DNA from: a virus | Length of the DNA stretch: 31,048 bases | Virus record (IMG/VR): IMGVR_UViG_3300035206_000470 | Span: 1 to 31,048 of that record | Direction: 5' to 3' (one strand) | In this document: piece after piece, positions 21,516 through 29,880 of the stretch | Numbering within the stretch: the first letter of the stretch is position 1 | Layout: each line of letters starts with the position of its first letter | Notes under the pieces: model-generated | What the model was told of the DNA's origin: nothing | Seen by the model: the letters and a program-made list of their open reading frames with translations, nothing else | Databases searched by the model: none | Position numbers and translations under genes: made by a program

Positions 21516-22691
21516 ATGGACAAACAAAACGAAATAAAAAAGTTTTTAAGCCTTGATTTTTCAAAAATTTCGGCGGCTACACAAGAAGTAAAAGCCCAAG
21601 AAGTACGAATTTTTGGTGAAATATGGGAAAACTCACTTTATAGATTAGACGAGCAACTAAAAGCAGATTCAAAAGAATCTTTAGAATTACTCGTTAACTC
21701 TGGCGGGGGTTCTGTTTTTGATGGTGTCGCGATGGCTTCTTTAATTAAAAGACATGAGGGCGACACAACCGCGACGGGTTTAGGCTTTGTTGCTTCTATT
21801 GCAACCGTTATACTTTTAGCGGCCGATAAAGTAAGACTAAACAAAGACGCGTTTTTTATGATACATAACGCTTGGACTTGGGGAGCGGGCGACGCTGACG
21901 AGTTACGAAAAGAGGCCGATATATTAGAAAAGATTAGCGCCCAAATTGGCGAGGTCTATTTATCCCAAATAGAGAAAAATAACAAACTTATTGACGGCGA
22001 TTTAAAAAAGACTCGAAAAAGCATTAAAAATATGATGAAAAACGAGACTTGGTTAACCGCTGACGAGGCTTTAAACCTTGGGTTAATTGACGAAATAGCA
22101 GACAACGACGCAACGTTAAAACCATTAACCGAGGATCAAATAAATAATTTAGTAAATAAATACGGGGCGAGCGCTCCAAAATCTTTTTTAAATATGGCAA
22201 ATATAGAAGATAAACCAGAGGTTAAAGAGGTAGAAGAAACCAAACAAACCGAGGCTACTTTTTGGGATAACGTTAAGAACTTTTTTAAGTCTAACCCTGA
22301 TAAGATCCAAGAAATTAAAGGCGAGGTAGAAAAAGAGCAAGAGGCAGAAAAAACAACCGAGGTAGAAAACGCAAAGGCTTTATTAACTGAGGCGGGGTTT
22401 ATTATTTTGGATAAAGCACTGCTAGAAGAAACAAACAACGAGCTCGAAGCGCTACAAGACCAAGCAAATAAAAAAGATGAGGCTTTGGGATCTTTGCAAA
22501 ACGAGTACGACACTATTATGTCGAAATTAAAAGAGTTTGAGGCTGAGTTTAACGGCCCCTCAGCAAAAGCAGAGCTAGAAAAAGAAGCTCAAGAGCCTGA
22601 AAAAGTAAATACAAGAGAGACAATTTTAAACGAGCTAAACGAAGAAAGCGACTTTAAAAATTCTAAGTTTTTTAAAATGCTAAATAAATAA
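21516..22691 (+). CDS. ClpP-like prohead protease fused to scaffold-like C-terminus
   Basis: 391 residues from ATG 21516. An in-frame TTG at 21486 would place coding sequence over the weak promoter box. The protease domain (about 25-200) has LLVNSGGGSVFDG (59-70) for the oxyanion region, catalytic Ser94 in GLGFVASIATVI, and His117 in FFMIHNAW, as in the ClpP/S14-type prohead proteases. Residues about 230-391 are acidic coiled coil with no enzymatic motif, as in scaffolding proteins, ending KNSKFFKMLNK. Such fusions cleave themselves and the inner scaffold during capsid maturation. First gene of the head operon. Confidence 0.87.
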   Translation: MDKQNEIKKFLSLDFSKISAATQEVKAQEVRIFGEIWENSLYRLDEQLKADSKESLELLVNSGGGSVFDGVAMASLIKRHEGDTTATGLGFVASIATVILLAADKVRLNKDAFFMIHNAWTWGAGDADELRKEADILEKISAQIGEVYLSQIEKNNKLIDGDLKKTRKSIKNMMKNETWLTADEALNLGLIDEIADNDATLKPLTEDQINNLVNKYGASAPKSFLNMANIEDKPEVKEVEETKQTEATFWDNVKNFFKSNPDKIQEIKGEVEKEQEAEKTTEVENAKALLTEAGFIILDKALLEETNNELEALQDQANKKDEALGSLQNEYDTIMSKLKEFEAEFNGPSAKAELEKEAQEPEKVNTRETILNELNEESDFKNSKFFKMLNK

Positions 22692-22695
22692 AAAA

Positions 22696-23526
22696 ATGGC
22701 AAAACCTAACCAAGCGCCAAACAATCCGTTTGCTTGTGCTTCTAACGCTGTAAAAATGCACACTGTCGGCCCTTGTTGCGGTCAATTGTTGGCGGTTTAT
22801 GGCTACGAAGTCAAGGACGGCGGCGGGTCTATTGAGTTTACCCCTTTAACGGGTAATTTATCTGCAGACCTTAAATATTACCGTTGGTCTGTTGTGGATC
22901 AATACGGCCAAAGTGTCGGCGTATCTTTAGACTTAAGTAACCCAAGTACAGCGGTTACAGTTAACACTTCAACACTAGCAGTAAACGGGCCGTTTACGGT
23001 TAAATTTGCAGCTTGCAAAGCCGTTGGAGTAGAAGAACAAAGCGTTTCTTATAATACTGTAATTAATGACGTTACAAGCAACCCAAGCGGTAACAGTACG
23101 CCCGTTAATTATGAAAATGTAGCTATGTTATTAAAATTAACTAGTACAGACGACGCGAACTTTAGTTTGTTTCCCGTTGACGGCTTAGAAATTTCAAGCA
23201 AACAAGTTATTGACTTAACGGATTATTTGGACGGCTCGCCAACTATGGGCGGCGGTAAGTCTTATATATTTAGCTTAGAAGCAAAAAAATATTGGTACGA
23301 GCCAACGGCAGACGAGCCGAGCTTTCCGACTAACGACGTTGTAGCAAGTGCGACGGCCGAACCGTCTTACCCTATTGCTTTAGGTGTTGATTACGCGCAA
23401 ATTTTAAGCGCTATAACAATCGAAACGGGGTCTGCAGGCGCTTTTGCTGAGATAGTAACGACGGCGCTAAATGCCGAGGGGGTACAACCGTCTTTTATTT
23501 TCACCCTTAAAACTAATATAGCATAA
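22696..23526 (+). CDS. Head-module structural protein, decoration candidate
   Basis: 276 residues, beta-strand-rich. Starts four bases after the protease gene and its stop overlaps the capsid ATG (TAATG), so it is tightly coupled to the capsid gene. N-terminal Cys-containing segment (FACASNAVKMHTVGPCCGQ), then a segment (about 40-115) with alternating strands reminiscent of Ig-like or cell-surface-type folds (KYYRWSVVDQYGQS, GPFTVKFAACKAVG), and a second half with SLFPVDGLEISS. Position between protease and capsid gene suggests a capsid decoration or head fibre protein. No family recognised. Confidence 0.5.
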   Translation: MAKPNQAPNNPFACASNAVKMHTVGPCCGQLLAVYGYEVKDGGGSIEFTPLTGNLSADLKYYRWSVVDQYGQSVGVSLDLSNPSTAVTVNTSTLAVNGPFTVKFAACKAVGVEEQSVSYNTVINDVTSNPSGNSTPVNYENVAMLLKLTSTDDANFSLFPVDGLEISSKQVIDLTDYLDGSPTMGGGKSYIFSLEAKKYWYEPTADEPSFPTNDVVASATAEPSYPIALGVDYAQILSAITIETGSAGAFAEIVTTALNAEGVQPSFIFTLKTNIA

Positions 23527-24512
23527 TGCAAGATATAATATTAGATGTACAAGGAATTAAGGCAAACCGTTTATTAGTTAAGCCTATCTTTGAGGATCAA
23601 TTAAACGTTATGAACGTTTTTAAAATGTATCCAAACATCAAACACGGAAAAGAAAGAATACACCATTTAAACGAAATGGAATTCGATTTAGTAGAATCAA
23701 ACGGTTGCGACTCTCAAGATACGGGCTCTGTTAGTATTACAGATAGAACGTTACACGTTTATAACCTTGAGGGGCAATTATCCCAATGTGCTGATGAATT
23801 TAAATGTACATATTTAGACGAGTTGTTAAATACTGGCGTTGATAAGGCAGATTTAACAAATACGCAAGTACAAAGCGTTATTCTTGGCCAAGCTGAGCGC
23901 GCTTTAATAAAGACTTATGATAAATTAACTTGGTTTGGTGACAAGTCAAGCGACAACGCAAGTATTAACGGCGTTAACGGTCTTTGGTCTGTTCACTTCG
24001 CGCAAGGTATCGCGGACGACAAAATAAACAATGTAGATATTAACTCTGGCTCTGTTTTGAACGCGGGCGACGGTATCGACATTTTAACAAAAGTCTGGGA
24101 AAACTCACCAAACGAGCTTAAGGCTTGGGCGATGAATGAAAAAGCGTTTTATGTTTCTGGATCTGTTTATGAACAGTACATGAAAGACACCGAGGGGCAA
24201 GGCTTAACTTGTTGCGTTGATCAACAATATACTAACTTAGTTAGTGGACAAATGGCGTTAACTTTTAGAGGTATACCAGTAATTCCGTTTTATTCTTGGG
24301 ACTCTTATTACTCGGCTAACGGTCAAGATCTACAACATAGAGTTTTACTAACTGTTCCGTCTATGAATATCGTAATAGGTACGGATTCTGAAAGCGATCT
24401 AAATAATATCGAGAGTCGCTATTGGTGGAAAGACAAAAAGGTATATACTCGCATTGCCTCTGTCTTTGGTGTCGATTATGCGTGCGAATCTCTTTTATCT
24501 CTTGGCCTTTAA
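23526..24512 (+). CDS. Major capsid protein
   Basis: 328 residues, normal for an HK97-fold capsid protein. The C-terminal half shows the pattern found in Bacteroidota phage capsids: AFYVSGSVYEQYM, MALTFRGIPVIPFYSWDSYY, VLLTVPSMNIVIGTDSES, and RYWWKDKKVYTRIASVFGVD. There is a long alpha helix region at about 110-135 (spine helix). It forms the icosahedral shell. It follows the protease-scaffold in the usual order. No large N-terminal delta domain, because the scaffold function is supplied by the protease fusion. Confidence 0.82.
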   Translation: MQDIILDVQGIKANRLLVKPIFEDQLNVMNVFKMYPNIKHGKERIHHLNEMEFDLVESNGCDSQDTGSVSITDRTLHVYNLEGQLSQCADEFKCTYLDELLNTGVDKADLTNTQVQSVILGQAERALIKTYDKLTWFGDKSSDNASINGVNGLWSVHFAQGIADDKINNVDINSGSVLNAGDGIDILTKVWENSPNELKAWAMNEKAFYVSGSVYEQYMKDTEGQGLTCCVDQQYTNLVSGQMALTFRGIPVIPFYSWDSYYSANGQDLQHRVLLTVPSMNIVIGTDSESDLNNIESRYWWKDKKVYTRIASVFGVDYACESLLSLGL

Positions 24513-24524
24513 AAATATTTAACT

Positions 24525-25064
24525 ATGGGTTGTTTAACTACTGGGCGCTTAAGAACGTGCGGCTCAGGCACAACGGGCGGGGCTAAATGGATTTATTTAG
24601 CAGATATGCAAACTATCGACAAAGTCGCGACCGAGGCAACAAGAGCCGCCGACGGTTCTTATCCGTCTATTACTATGCTTAACGCCTTAACAGACTTTTA
24701 TTATAAGTTTACAGGCAAAAGAAACACTATTAATATAAACGAAAGTTTAACCGTTGTTGATGGTAACTCAAGCTCTGTTTTGACTATTACTATTGTTTTT
24801 GATGGTTCAAGTCACGCCGATAAAGTAATAATCGACGAGCTTAAAAACTGCGTTTGTGGTCTTAGTGCTGTTTGGTGCGATAACTCAGATAATATAAAAG
24901 TTAGTTCTTTTGTAGATAGTGAGGAATTGTTGTTAGCTACTGGCGTAAGAGACACGGGAACCGCTAAGGCAGACCCGAACCAAACAACGTTAACTTTTAC
25001 GGCTGAAATGGCTTGTTTTGCTGACGCTTACACAGGCGACGAGGCAAGTATACCACAAGTTTAA
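24525..25064 (+). CDS. Probable major tail tube protein
   Basis: 179 residues, starting 12 bases after the capsid gene. Cys-rich N-terminus (MGCLTTGRLRTCGSGTTGG), followed by AKWIYLADMQTIDKVA, a G-G-x-x-x-IYLA pattern seen in Bacteroidota phage proteins beside the capsid gene. Then strand-rich sequence with LTITIVFDGSS and LTFTAEMACF. The size and fold fit a tail tube monomer, but a head decoration role cannot be excluded. A strong terminator follows 30 bases later, so the protease-to-here block is a high-dose unit. Confidence 0.5.
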   Translation: MGCLTTGRLRTCGSGTTGGAKWIYLADMQTIDKVATEATRAADGSYPSITMLNALTDFYYKFTGKRNTININESLTVVDGNSSSVLTITIVFDGSSHADKVIIDELKNCVCGLSAVWCDNSDNIKVSSFVDSEELLLATGVRDTGTAKADPNQTTLTFTAEMACFADAYTGDEASIPQV

Positions 25065-25094
25065 AAATAAGTTTGGTTTTATTGTTCTAATAAC

Positions 25095-25125
25095 AAAGGC
25101 GACGGCTTATAGTCGTCGCCTTTTT
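25095..25125 (+). terminator. Terminator between capsid block and portal block
   Basis: AAAGGCGACG (25095-25104) pairs with CGTCGCCTTT (25114-25123), 10 bp with a GC-rich core, followed by TTTTT (25121-25125). Because the portal genes continue on the same strand with no clear promoter between, partial read-through could set a high capsid-to-portal ratio. Confidence 0.85.
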
Positions 25126-25137
25126 ATATTTTATATT

Positions 25138-25437
25138 ATGGCAAAGAAGAAAAATAAAAAAAAGGCCCCAGAGTCTAATAATTTAGAATTTAAAGAGGTA
25201 TTTTTAAGCCGAAAAATGCACGGCAAAATACAAGGGTTGGAGCTGCCAAAGTTATATAAAGACTTTACGGCAAAGGATAAGTTAACTTTATATTGGCACA
25301 ACCCAGAAAATACAAAAGTTTTATTTAAAGATGTTTCTTTTGTTGGCCCTCGATCGATAGAGGACGAAAAAGAACAAGAGCCAAAATTAGACAATGACGA
25401 GGAACAACAAGAAGAAACAAACACGGGCGACAAGTAA
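25138..25437 (+). CDS. Small charged protein upstream of the portal
   Basis: 99 residues from the ATG at 25138; an in-frame start at 25018 would lie inside the previous gene and span the terminator. Very basic N-terminus (MAKKKNKKKAPES), a middle with LSRKMHGKIQGLELPK, and a strongly acidic C-terminus (about 75-99, rich in E, D, Q). No motif known. It overlaps the portal gene by 44 bases. A head-tail joining or assembly helper role is possible but not shown. Confidence 0.65.
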   Translation: MAKKKNKKKAPESNNLEFKEVFLSRKMHGKIQGLELPKLYKDFTAKDKLTLYWHNPENTKVLFKDVSFVGPRSIEDEKEQEPKLDNDEEQQEETNTGDK

Positions 25438-26800
25438 GCCCCAAAAAAAAATACTAGCAAGCGCGCAAATTAAGCACGGGCAAGACACCGACGTACTAAG
25501 CGAGGATTTGTTTAATGAGGCTATTTTAGACAAAAACGGGCGCTCGGCTCAGCTTGTTAAGAATAAATGGGTGTTGATGTTTGACGAGAAACAAAGTTTT
25601 CTTAAGAACTTAATGAGTTTATTAAATAACTCGACAACATTAAGAAATGTAACCAACGCAAAAACGGCGTTTACCTTGGGCGATGGTTTCCAAGCGGTAG
25701 AGGCTGACACTATACCAATTTTAAAAAGTATAAAAAAGTTAGTTCGTAAATTCTCGGGCGATTCTAATAAGCTGCAGGGGTTAAATGATTGTTTAACTAT
25801 GGTTAACCCCGCGGGCGAAACTTTAGAAGATGTTAGTAATAAAATTATTTTTGATTTTTGCGCTTTTGGCAATGCCTTTGCCGAGTTGGTAAAAACGACC
25901 GAAAGCGGGCAACCCGTCGTTTATTTATATCATGTTCCAGTTTATAAAGTTGGACTCGAGAAACAAAACAAACGCGGATTTTCTGAAAATTTCGGCATTT
26001 GCCAAGATTGGCAAAACTTAGGGAATAAGGCCGAAAATATAGAAGTTGTACCAAGATACCCCCAATTCTCAAAGGGCGCGGCTAAGCGTTCAATTATACA
26101 TCTTAAGCAGTACGCCGCGGGCTTTGATTATTTCGGGTTGCCTGAGTGGATAAGCGCGCGGCTTTGGGCTAATATAGAGTACAGAATACCAAAGTATAAT
26201 ATTACTAAATTTAAAAACGGCTTTGTTCCCTCGGCTATTATGCAATTTTTTGGAGCCATGAACGAGGACGAGGCCGCCGAGTTAATAAAAGGAATAGATG
26301 CGACTTTCTCAGACACGGGGAAAAATAGTAAAATATTTGCTCAAGTACTCAGAGATGAAAGCTATAAGGCAGACGTGCAAATATTAGAAGATAAAAACGC
26401 GGGCTCTTTTTTAGACCTTAATAAGTTAGCTAGTCAGGCAATTGTAACGGCTAGCCGTTGGACTATGAGTCTAGCGGGTTTCGCTACTTCTGGCAAGCTT
26501 GGAACTAACCAACAGATAAGAGATGAAATAGAGTTAGTTACTAACACGGTAATAAAACAAATAAGGCGTTTATATTTGCAAAAAATAGCTAATGTATTTA
26601 TAAAGGAATTGAGCACGGCCAAGAGCGGCGAGTTTAAAGGGCTTCAATTAGAAATTGCAAATCTTACGCCCGTTTCAGTTGCTTCAAAAATTGACCCCGA
26701 AAAGTCGTTATTAACAAGCGAGAAAAGAAACCTTTTAGGATACGACACGCTAGACGAGGAACAAGAGAAGAAATTACAACAAGAACAACAAAGCCTTTAA
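25394..26800 (+). CDS. Portal protein
   Basis: 468 residues, the usual size. N-terminal lead, then KNKWVLMFDEKQSFLKNL; the central wing region contains FGNAFAELVKTTESGQPVVYLYHVPVYKV (read in parts), a typical portal pattern, with IIHLKQYAAGFDYFGLPEW and SARLWANIEYRI. The C-terminal helical region (about 340-440) has NQQIRDEIELVTNTVIKQIR. It forms the dodecameric gate for DNA. Starts 44 bases inside the previous gene and lies two bases before the next. Its location downstream of the capsid gene is unusual. Confidence 0.82.
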   Translation: MTRNNKKKQTRATSKPQKKILASAQIKHGQDTDVLSEDLFNEAILDKNGRSAQLVKNKWVLMFDEKQSFLKNLMSLLNNSTTLRNVTNAKTAFTLGDGFQAVEADTIPILKSIKKLVRKFSGDSNKLQGLNDCLTMVNPAGETLEDVSNKIIFDFCAFGNAFAELVKTTESGQPVVYLYHVPVYKVGLEKQNKRGFSENFGICQDWQNLGNKAENIEVVPRYPQFSKGAAKRSIIHLKQYAAGFDYFGLPEWISARLWANIEYRIPKYNITKFKNGFVPSAIMQFFGAMNEDEAAELIKGIDATFSDTGKNSKIFAQVLRDESYKADVQILEDKNAGSFLDLNKLASQAIVTASRWTMSLAGFATSGKLGTNQQIRDEIELVTNTVIKQIRRLYLQKIANVFIKELSTAKSGEFKGLQLEIANLTPVSVASKIDPEKSLLTSEKRNLLGYDTLDEEQEKKLQQEQQSL

Positions 26801-26802
26801 TT

Positions 26803-27396
26803 ATGAGCACAACTTTAATACAACCTCAAGAAGTGGTAAACGGCGGTATAGTAAACGCCGCGCCTATTTCTGATAGATTCGACGCGGCGTTATTAGGGGC
26901 CCACGTTAAGCCCGCCGAAATTAGATTTTTGCGGCCGATACTCTGCGAGGCTTTTTATTTAGATCTTATTGAAACTAAAGAGAATTTAATAAGTAGTTAT
27001 AATGCGGCTATATGTCCAATTGTTGAAGCTTACCCGAGCGACCCAGTAAAAGAAAAACTTTGGGTTGAGTACGTCTTACCGTTTTTGTCTTATTGCGTTT
27101 TGTGGCAGTCGGCCCCGTTTATAGGCACCCAGATTGCAAGTAATGGTATTTTAGAAATGAATACCCAATTCAGCACGCCAACGGGTAAAAGCGGCGCTAA
27201 ATATATACAAGATAGTCTTTTATCTACTATTGAAATATTAAGCGAGAACTTAAAACGTTATTTGTGCAAAAATAAAGAACTATTCCCTTTGTTTTGTGAC
27301 GAATGTCACTGCAAATGTGATTGTAATAAAACAGATTGTTGCGAGTGTTCAGATAGTAAGTTAAGCGGGCCCAAAATAGGCATTGTTTTTTATTGA
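26803..27396 (+). CDS. Head-tail adaptor (DUF6712-like) with Cys-rich tail
   Basis: 197 residues. The main domain has AHVKPAEIRFLRPILCEAFY, then VEYVLPFLSYCVLWQSAPFI, features of the DUF6712-type adaptor found after the portal in Bacteroidota phages. The C-terminal segment (about 165-187) reads CDECHCKCDCNKTDCCECSD, with ten cysteines and one histidine, followed by a short end. Such a cluster could bind metal or form cross-links. It would form the ring under the portal. Next gene starts 52 bases later after an AT-rich gap with no clear control signal. Confidence 0.65.
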   Translation: MSTTLIQPQEVVNGGIVNAAPISDRFDAALLGAHVKPAEIRFLRPILCEAFYLDLIETKENLISSYNAAICPIVEAYPSDPVKEKLWVEYVLPFLSYCVLWQSAPFIGTQIASNGILEMNTQFSTPTGKSGAKYIQDSLLSTIEILSENLKRYLCKNKELFPLFCDECHCKCDCNKTDCCECSDSKLSGPKIGIVFY

Positions 27397-27448
27397 GAAT
27401 AATAATAATAAAATAAAACATTAAACACTAAAAACGAAATTTTTAAAA

Positions 27449-28585
27449 ATGGGATTTATATACGATATATCTATAAAAAACGGGGCCTTAGTCGCGACTG
27501 ATCAAAAAAATATAGTTAGAAAACAATTGCATAATGTTGCAGACGTTTATACTTATGAGGCGAACGATACATTAGGGACGCCGAAAAATTTAAAAATAGT
27601 AGAAAAGTACGGCAATGAGCTAGAATTAGACGTTTTGAACGTTGGTTCTATTAGTGGCGTTCCTTTTACTGGCGATTTTGACGCGCTTTTACTAGCTGTA
27701 AACGGTCTAATTGAATCTCTTAACTCTTTTTCAGTAACGACAACTTTAGACCCCAACGCGTCAACGCTGAGCGAGCAAGAAAAACAAACACTTTCTTTAA
27801 ATGAGATCAGCACAAAGGAAAGCGAACAAATAATTTTGCAGGAAAGTATAAACAAGCAATTAGCCCAACGCGGCGTTTTAACTTTTGCCGACTTAACAAA
27901 CTCGGCCGTGACGCCTTGGGCGGGGTTTCCTTTAACTATTGATGAATTTCAATGGACTGACGGAACCTTTTTTCCCGCGACGACTTACTCCATTGCTTCG
28001 ACGGTTGTTAATAATGTGGCCGAATTGGTTGCTTTGTGGAATGCTAATGTATTAGATAATAAACTACAAGCAAGAGACGCGACGAGCGTTTATATTTTAG
28101 AGGGGGCGGCCCCAGTTCCGACGGATAACAACGGAACTATTCAATTCTCAGACACGGCCGCGCCTTTTGCTATTTTTGCTTATGTAAAAGTTTCCTCTTG
28201 GGCTGAGGAGCCCGACGCGGTTAAGTCATCTATTAATATAATAGAAGAAAAAACAACGCTATTGGCCGACGGTGCGGAAAGCCTTGTTTCTACTGAATTT
28301 CAAGTATCAACCTTAAGCGTCGGGAATGTAGCCGCGCCCCTTGTCACCTCTAACTCAAAACGCGAAAATGTGCACGTGCACTGTCATACTTTGGGGCTTT
28401 GGGTGCGTTTAAAACCCGCCGCAACGAACCCAAGTAATAGAGAGGGGTACTTTTTAGCCGCGGGCGAGAAAAGAGATTTTAAGACTTTTGCAAATGGCCA
28501 AAAATATACTTTAGATATATCTATAATAAATGCGGTCGACGGACAAGAGCCAACTTATTCTTTATCTATATTAAACAGACCTTAA
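27449..28585 (+). CDS. Tail fibre / receptor-binding candidate
   Basis: 378 residues. N-terminal domain (1-90) with SGVPFTGDFDALLLAVNGL, then a helical linker (about 105-140, ISTKESEQIILQESINKQL) that could trimerise, and a strand-rich C-terminal part with two similar sandwich-like regions. HVHCHTLGLWVRLKPA near residue 310 stands out for three histidines. Trimeric fibre-like domain layout and neighbours (fibre-like gene next) suggest a receptor-binding or tail-tip protein; no family recognised. Confidence 0.5.
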   Translation: MGFIYDISIKNGALVATDQKNIVRKQLHNVADVYTYEANDTLGTPKNLKIVEKYGNELELDVLNVGSISGVPFTGDFDALLLAVNGLIESLNSFSVTTTLDPNASTLSEQEKQTLSLNEISTKESEQIILQESINKQLAQRGVLTFADLTNSAVTPWAGFPLTIDEFQWTDGTFFPATTYSIASTVVNNVAELVALWNANVLDNKLQARDATSVYILEGAAPVPTDNNGTIQFSDTAAPFAIFAYVKVSSWAEEPDAVKSSINIIEEKTTLLADGAESLVSTEFQVSTLSVGNVAAPLVTSNSKRENVHVHCHTLGLWVRLKPAATNPSNREGYFLAAGEKRDFKTFANGQKYTLDISIINAVDGQEPTYSLSILNRP

Positions 28586-28588
28586 TAA

Positions 28589-29188
28589 ATGCCTTTTATA
28601 ACGACCGAGTACCCTATAAAACAATTTAACGGCTTTGATTCTTTCCCGACCGAGGGCGAGTTATTAACGTTTTACGTTGACACGGTACGTTATAAGGCTT
28701 ATTTATGGGACGCCTCGACAACTAGTTATAAATTTCACGCGGCACTAAACCCCGACGAGATAACTTCATCAGACCAAGCAAACGAGTTAGAACGCGGAAT
28801 TTTAGAAATAGCAACTCAGGCAGAAACAAACGCGGGAACAGACGACACGCGGGCAATTACCCCTAAAAAATTAGCGGGTTTTTTATCAAGTGGCTTTGTT
28901 ATTCCTTTTGTGCCTGAAAAGACAATAATACCCCCCTCTAACGCGGGGGCTTGGGTTGTTCGTGCCTTGGGGGTTGCTTATGCTAATAAATTAATACAAA
29001 TTAGAATATCAAAAACAAATAATAATTTGGCCGTTTGTGGAGCAAGAGAAACAGGCTCTATTTTAGATTTAAGTTTTGCTCTTGGTCGGGGTAATTCTTA
29101 TTTTGAAGTACTAGCAGACCCCGCGGGCAGTATTGAAATAAGGTCGAACAGACTAAACGCGCGTTTTTGGATAACGGGGACTAAATAA
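28589..29188 (+). CDS. Tail fibre-like protein
   Basis: 199 residues. The central motif LEIATQAETNAGTDDTRAIT followed by PKKLAGFL (about 72-98) is the well-known phage tail-fibre element (ATQAEtxAGTDdxraiTP). N-terminal part has beta strands with YKAYLWDAS. The C-terminal part (about 110-199) is strand-rich and would carry the receptor-binding tip. It starts three bases after the previous gene. Together the two probably form the fibre. It is short for a complete fibre. Confidence 0.72.
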   Translation: MPFITTEYPIKQFNGFDSFPTEGELLTFYVDTVRYKAYLWDASTTSYKFHAALNPDEITSSDQANELERGILEIATQAETNAGTDDTRAITPKKLAGFLSSGFVIPFVPEKTIIPPSNAGAWVVRALGVAYANKLIQIRISKTNNNLAVCGARETGSILDLSFALGRGNSYFEVLADPAGSIEIRSNRLNARFWITGTK

Positions 29189-29193
29189 ACAAA

Positions 29194-29877
29194 ATGAAAC
29201 TTTGTAAATATAATAATTACGACTTAACAACCCAGAAAATAACAGGGACGGAAAAAGCCGCGTTTTGTTTTTTTGACTTGGCCAATATACCCGCCGATTA
29301 TTCTAATATTAACACTATTGAAAATCTAAACCTTTACGGGTTTAATGCTTGCGATAGTTTCGATTACAAAAGAGTAAGGGACTTAATAAAAACAGAGGTC
29401 GAGGCGGTCGGTTGGTCGGCCTTAAGTTCTAACGAGAAAATAACAGCAGCGACCCACAAAATAGGGACAAACCCAGAGCGGGCCGCGGCTTTTAATAATG
29501 ATTTTGATCTAATGGACTCAGCAGGCGCCGAGTATCACGCTAATGTATTAAAAGTTAGATCAAACAGAATGCAAATAGTAAAATCTAAGATCCATAATAG
29601 GTTAGGGCATATAATGTACGGGCCTTACAACGCCCCCGAAATTATTTTATCAGAGATTACCGAAACGGTGTTATTAATGTACGAAAACGAGGGGCTCGGC
29701 GGTGTGTGTGATGGCGATAACGCCGAGGGGCTTTTAGATTACATTAACGAGACGGCGGGCACTTCTTACGAGTTAGGCGCGGGGCTTAGGTCTAAGCCTT
29801 GGACGCCTTACGGCTTTGCCGATATGTCAGTTTTTTGTGATACATTACTAAACATCTTACAAAAAGGAATTTTTTAA
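29194..29877 (+). CDS. Hypothetical protein of the fibre region
   Basis: 227 residues, soluble. Helical middle with ITAATHKIGTNPERAAAFNND, then NRMQIVKSKIHNRLG, and a final block with TPYGFADMSVFCDTLLNIL. No motif recognised. It lies five bases after the fibre-like gene and three bases before the patatin gene, so it may be a fibre chaperone, a tail-associated protein or a partner of the lipase. None of these is shown by sequence. Confidence 0.62.
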   Translation: MKLCKYNNYDLTTQKITGTEKAAFCFFDLANIPADYSNINTIENLNLYGFNACDSFDYKRVRDLIKTEVEAVGWSALSSNEKITAATHKIGTNPERAAAFNNDFDLMDSAGAEYHANVLKVRSNRMQIVKSKIHNRLGHIMYGPYNAPEIILSEITETVLLMYENEGLGGVCDGDNAEGLLDYINETAGTSYELGAGLRSKPWTPYGFADMSVFCDTLLNILQKGIF

Positions 29878-29880
29878 AAT

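Noticed and set aside
22136-22513. 125-codon minus-strand Ser-rich ORF
   Set aside because: It is a shadow of the acidic coiled-coil scaffold region.
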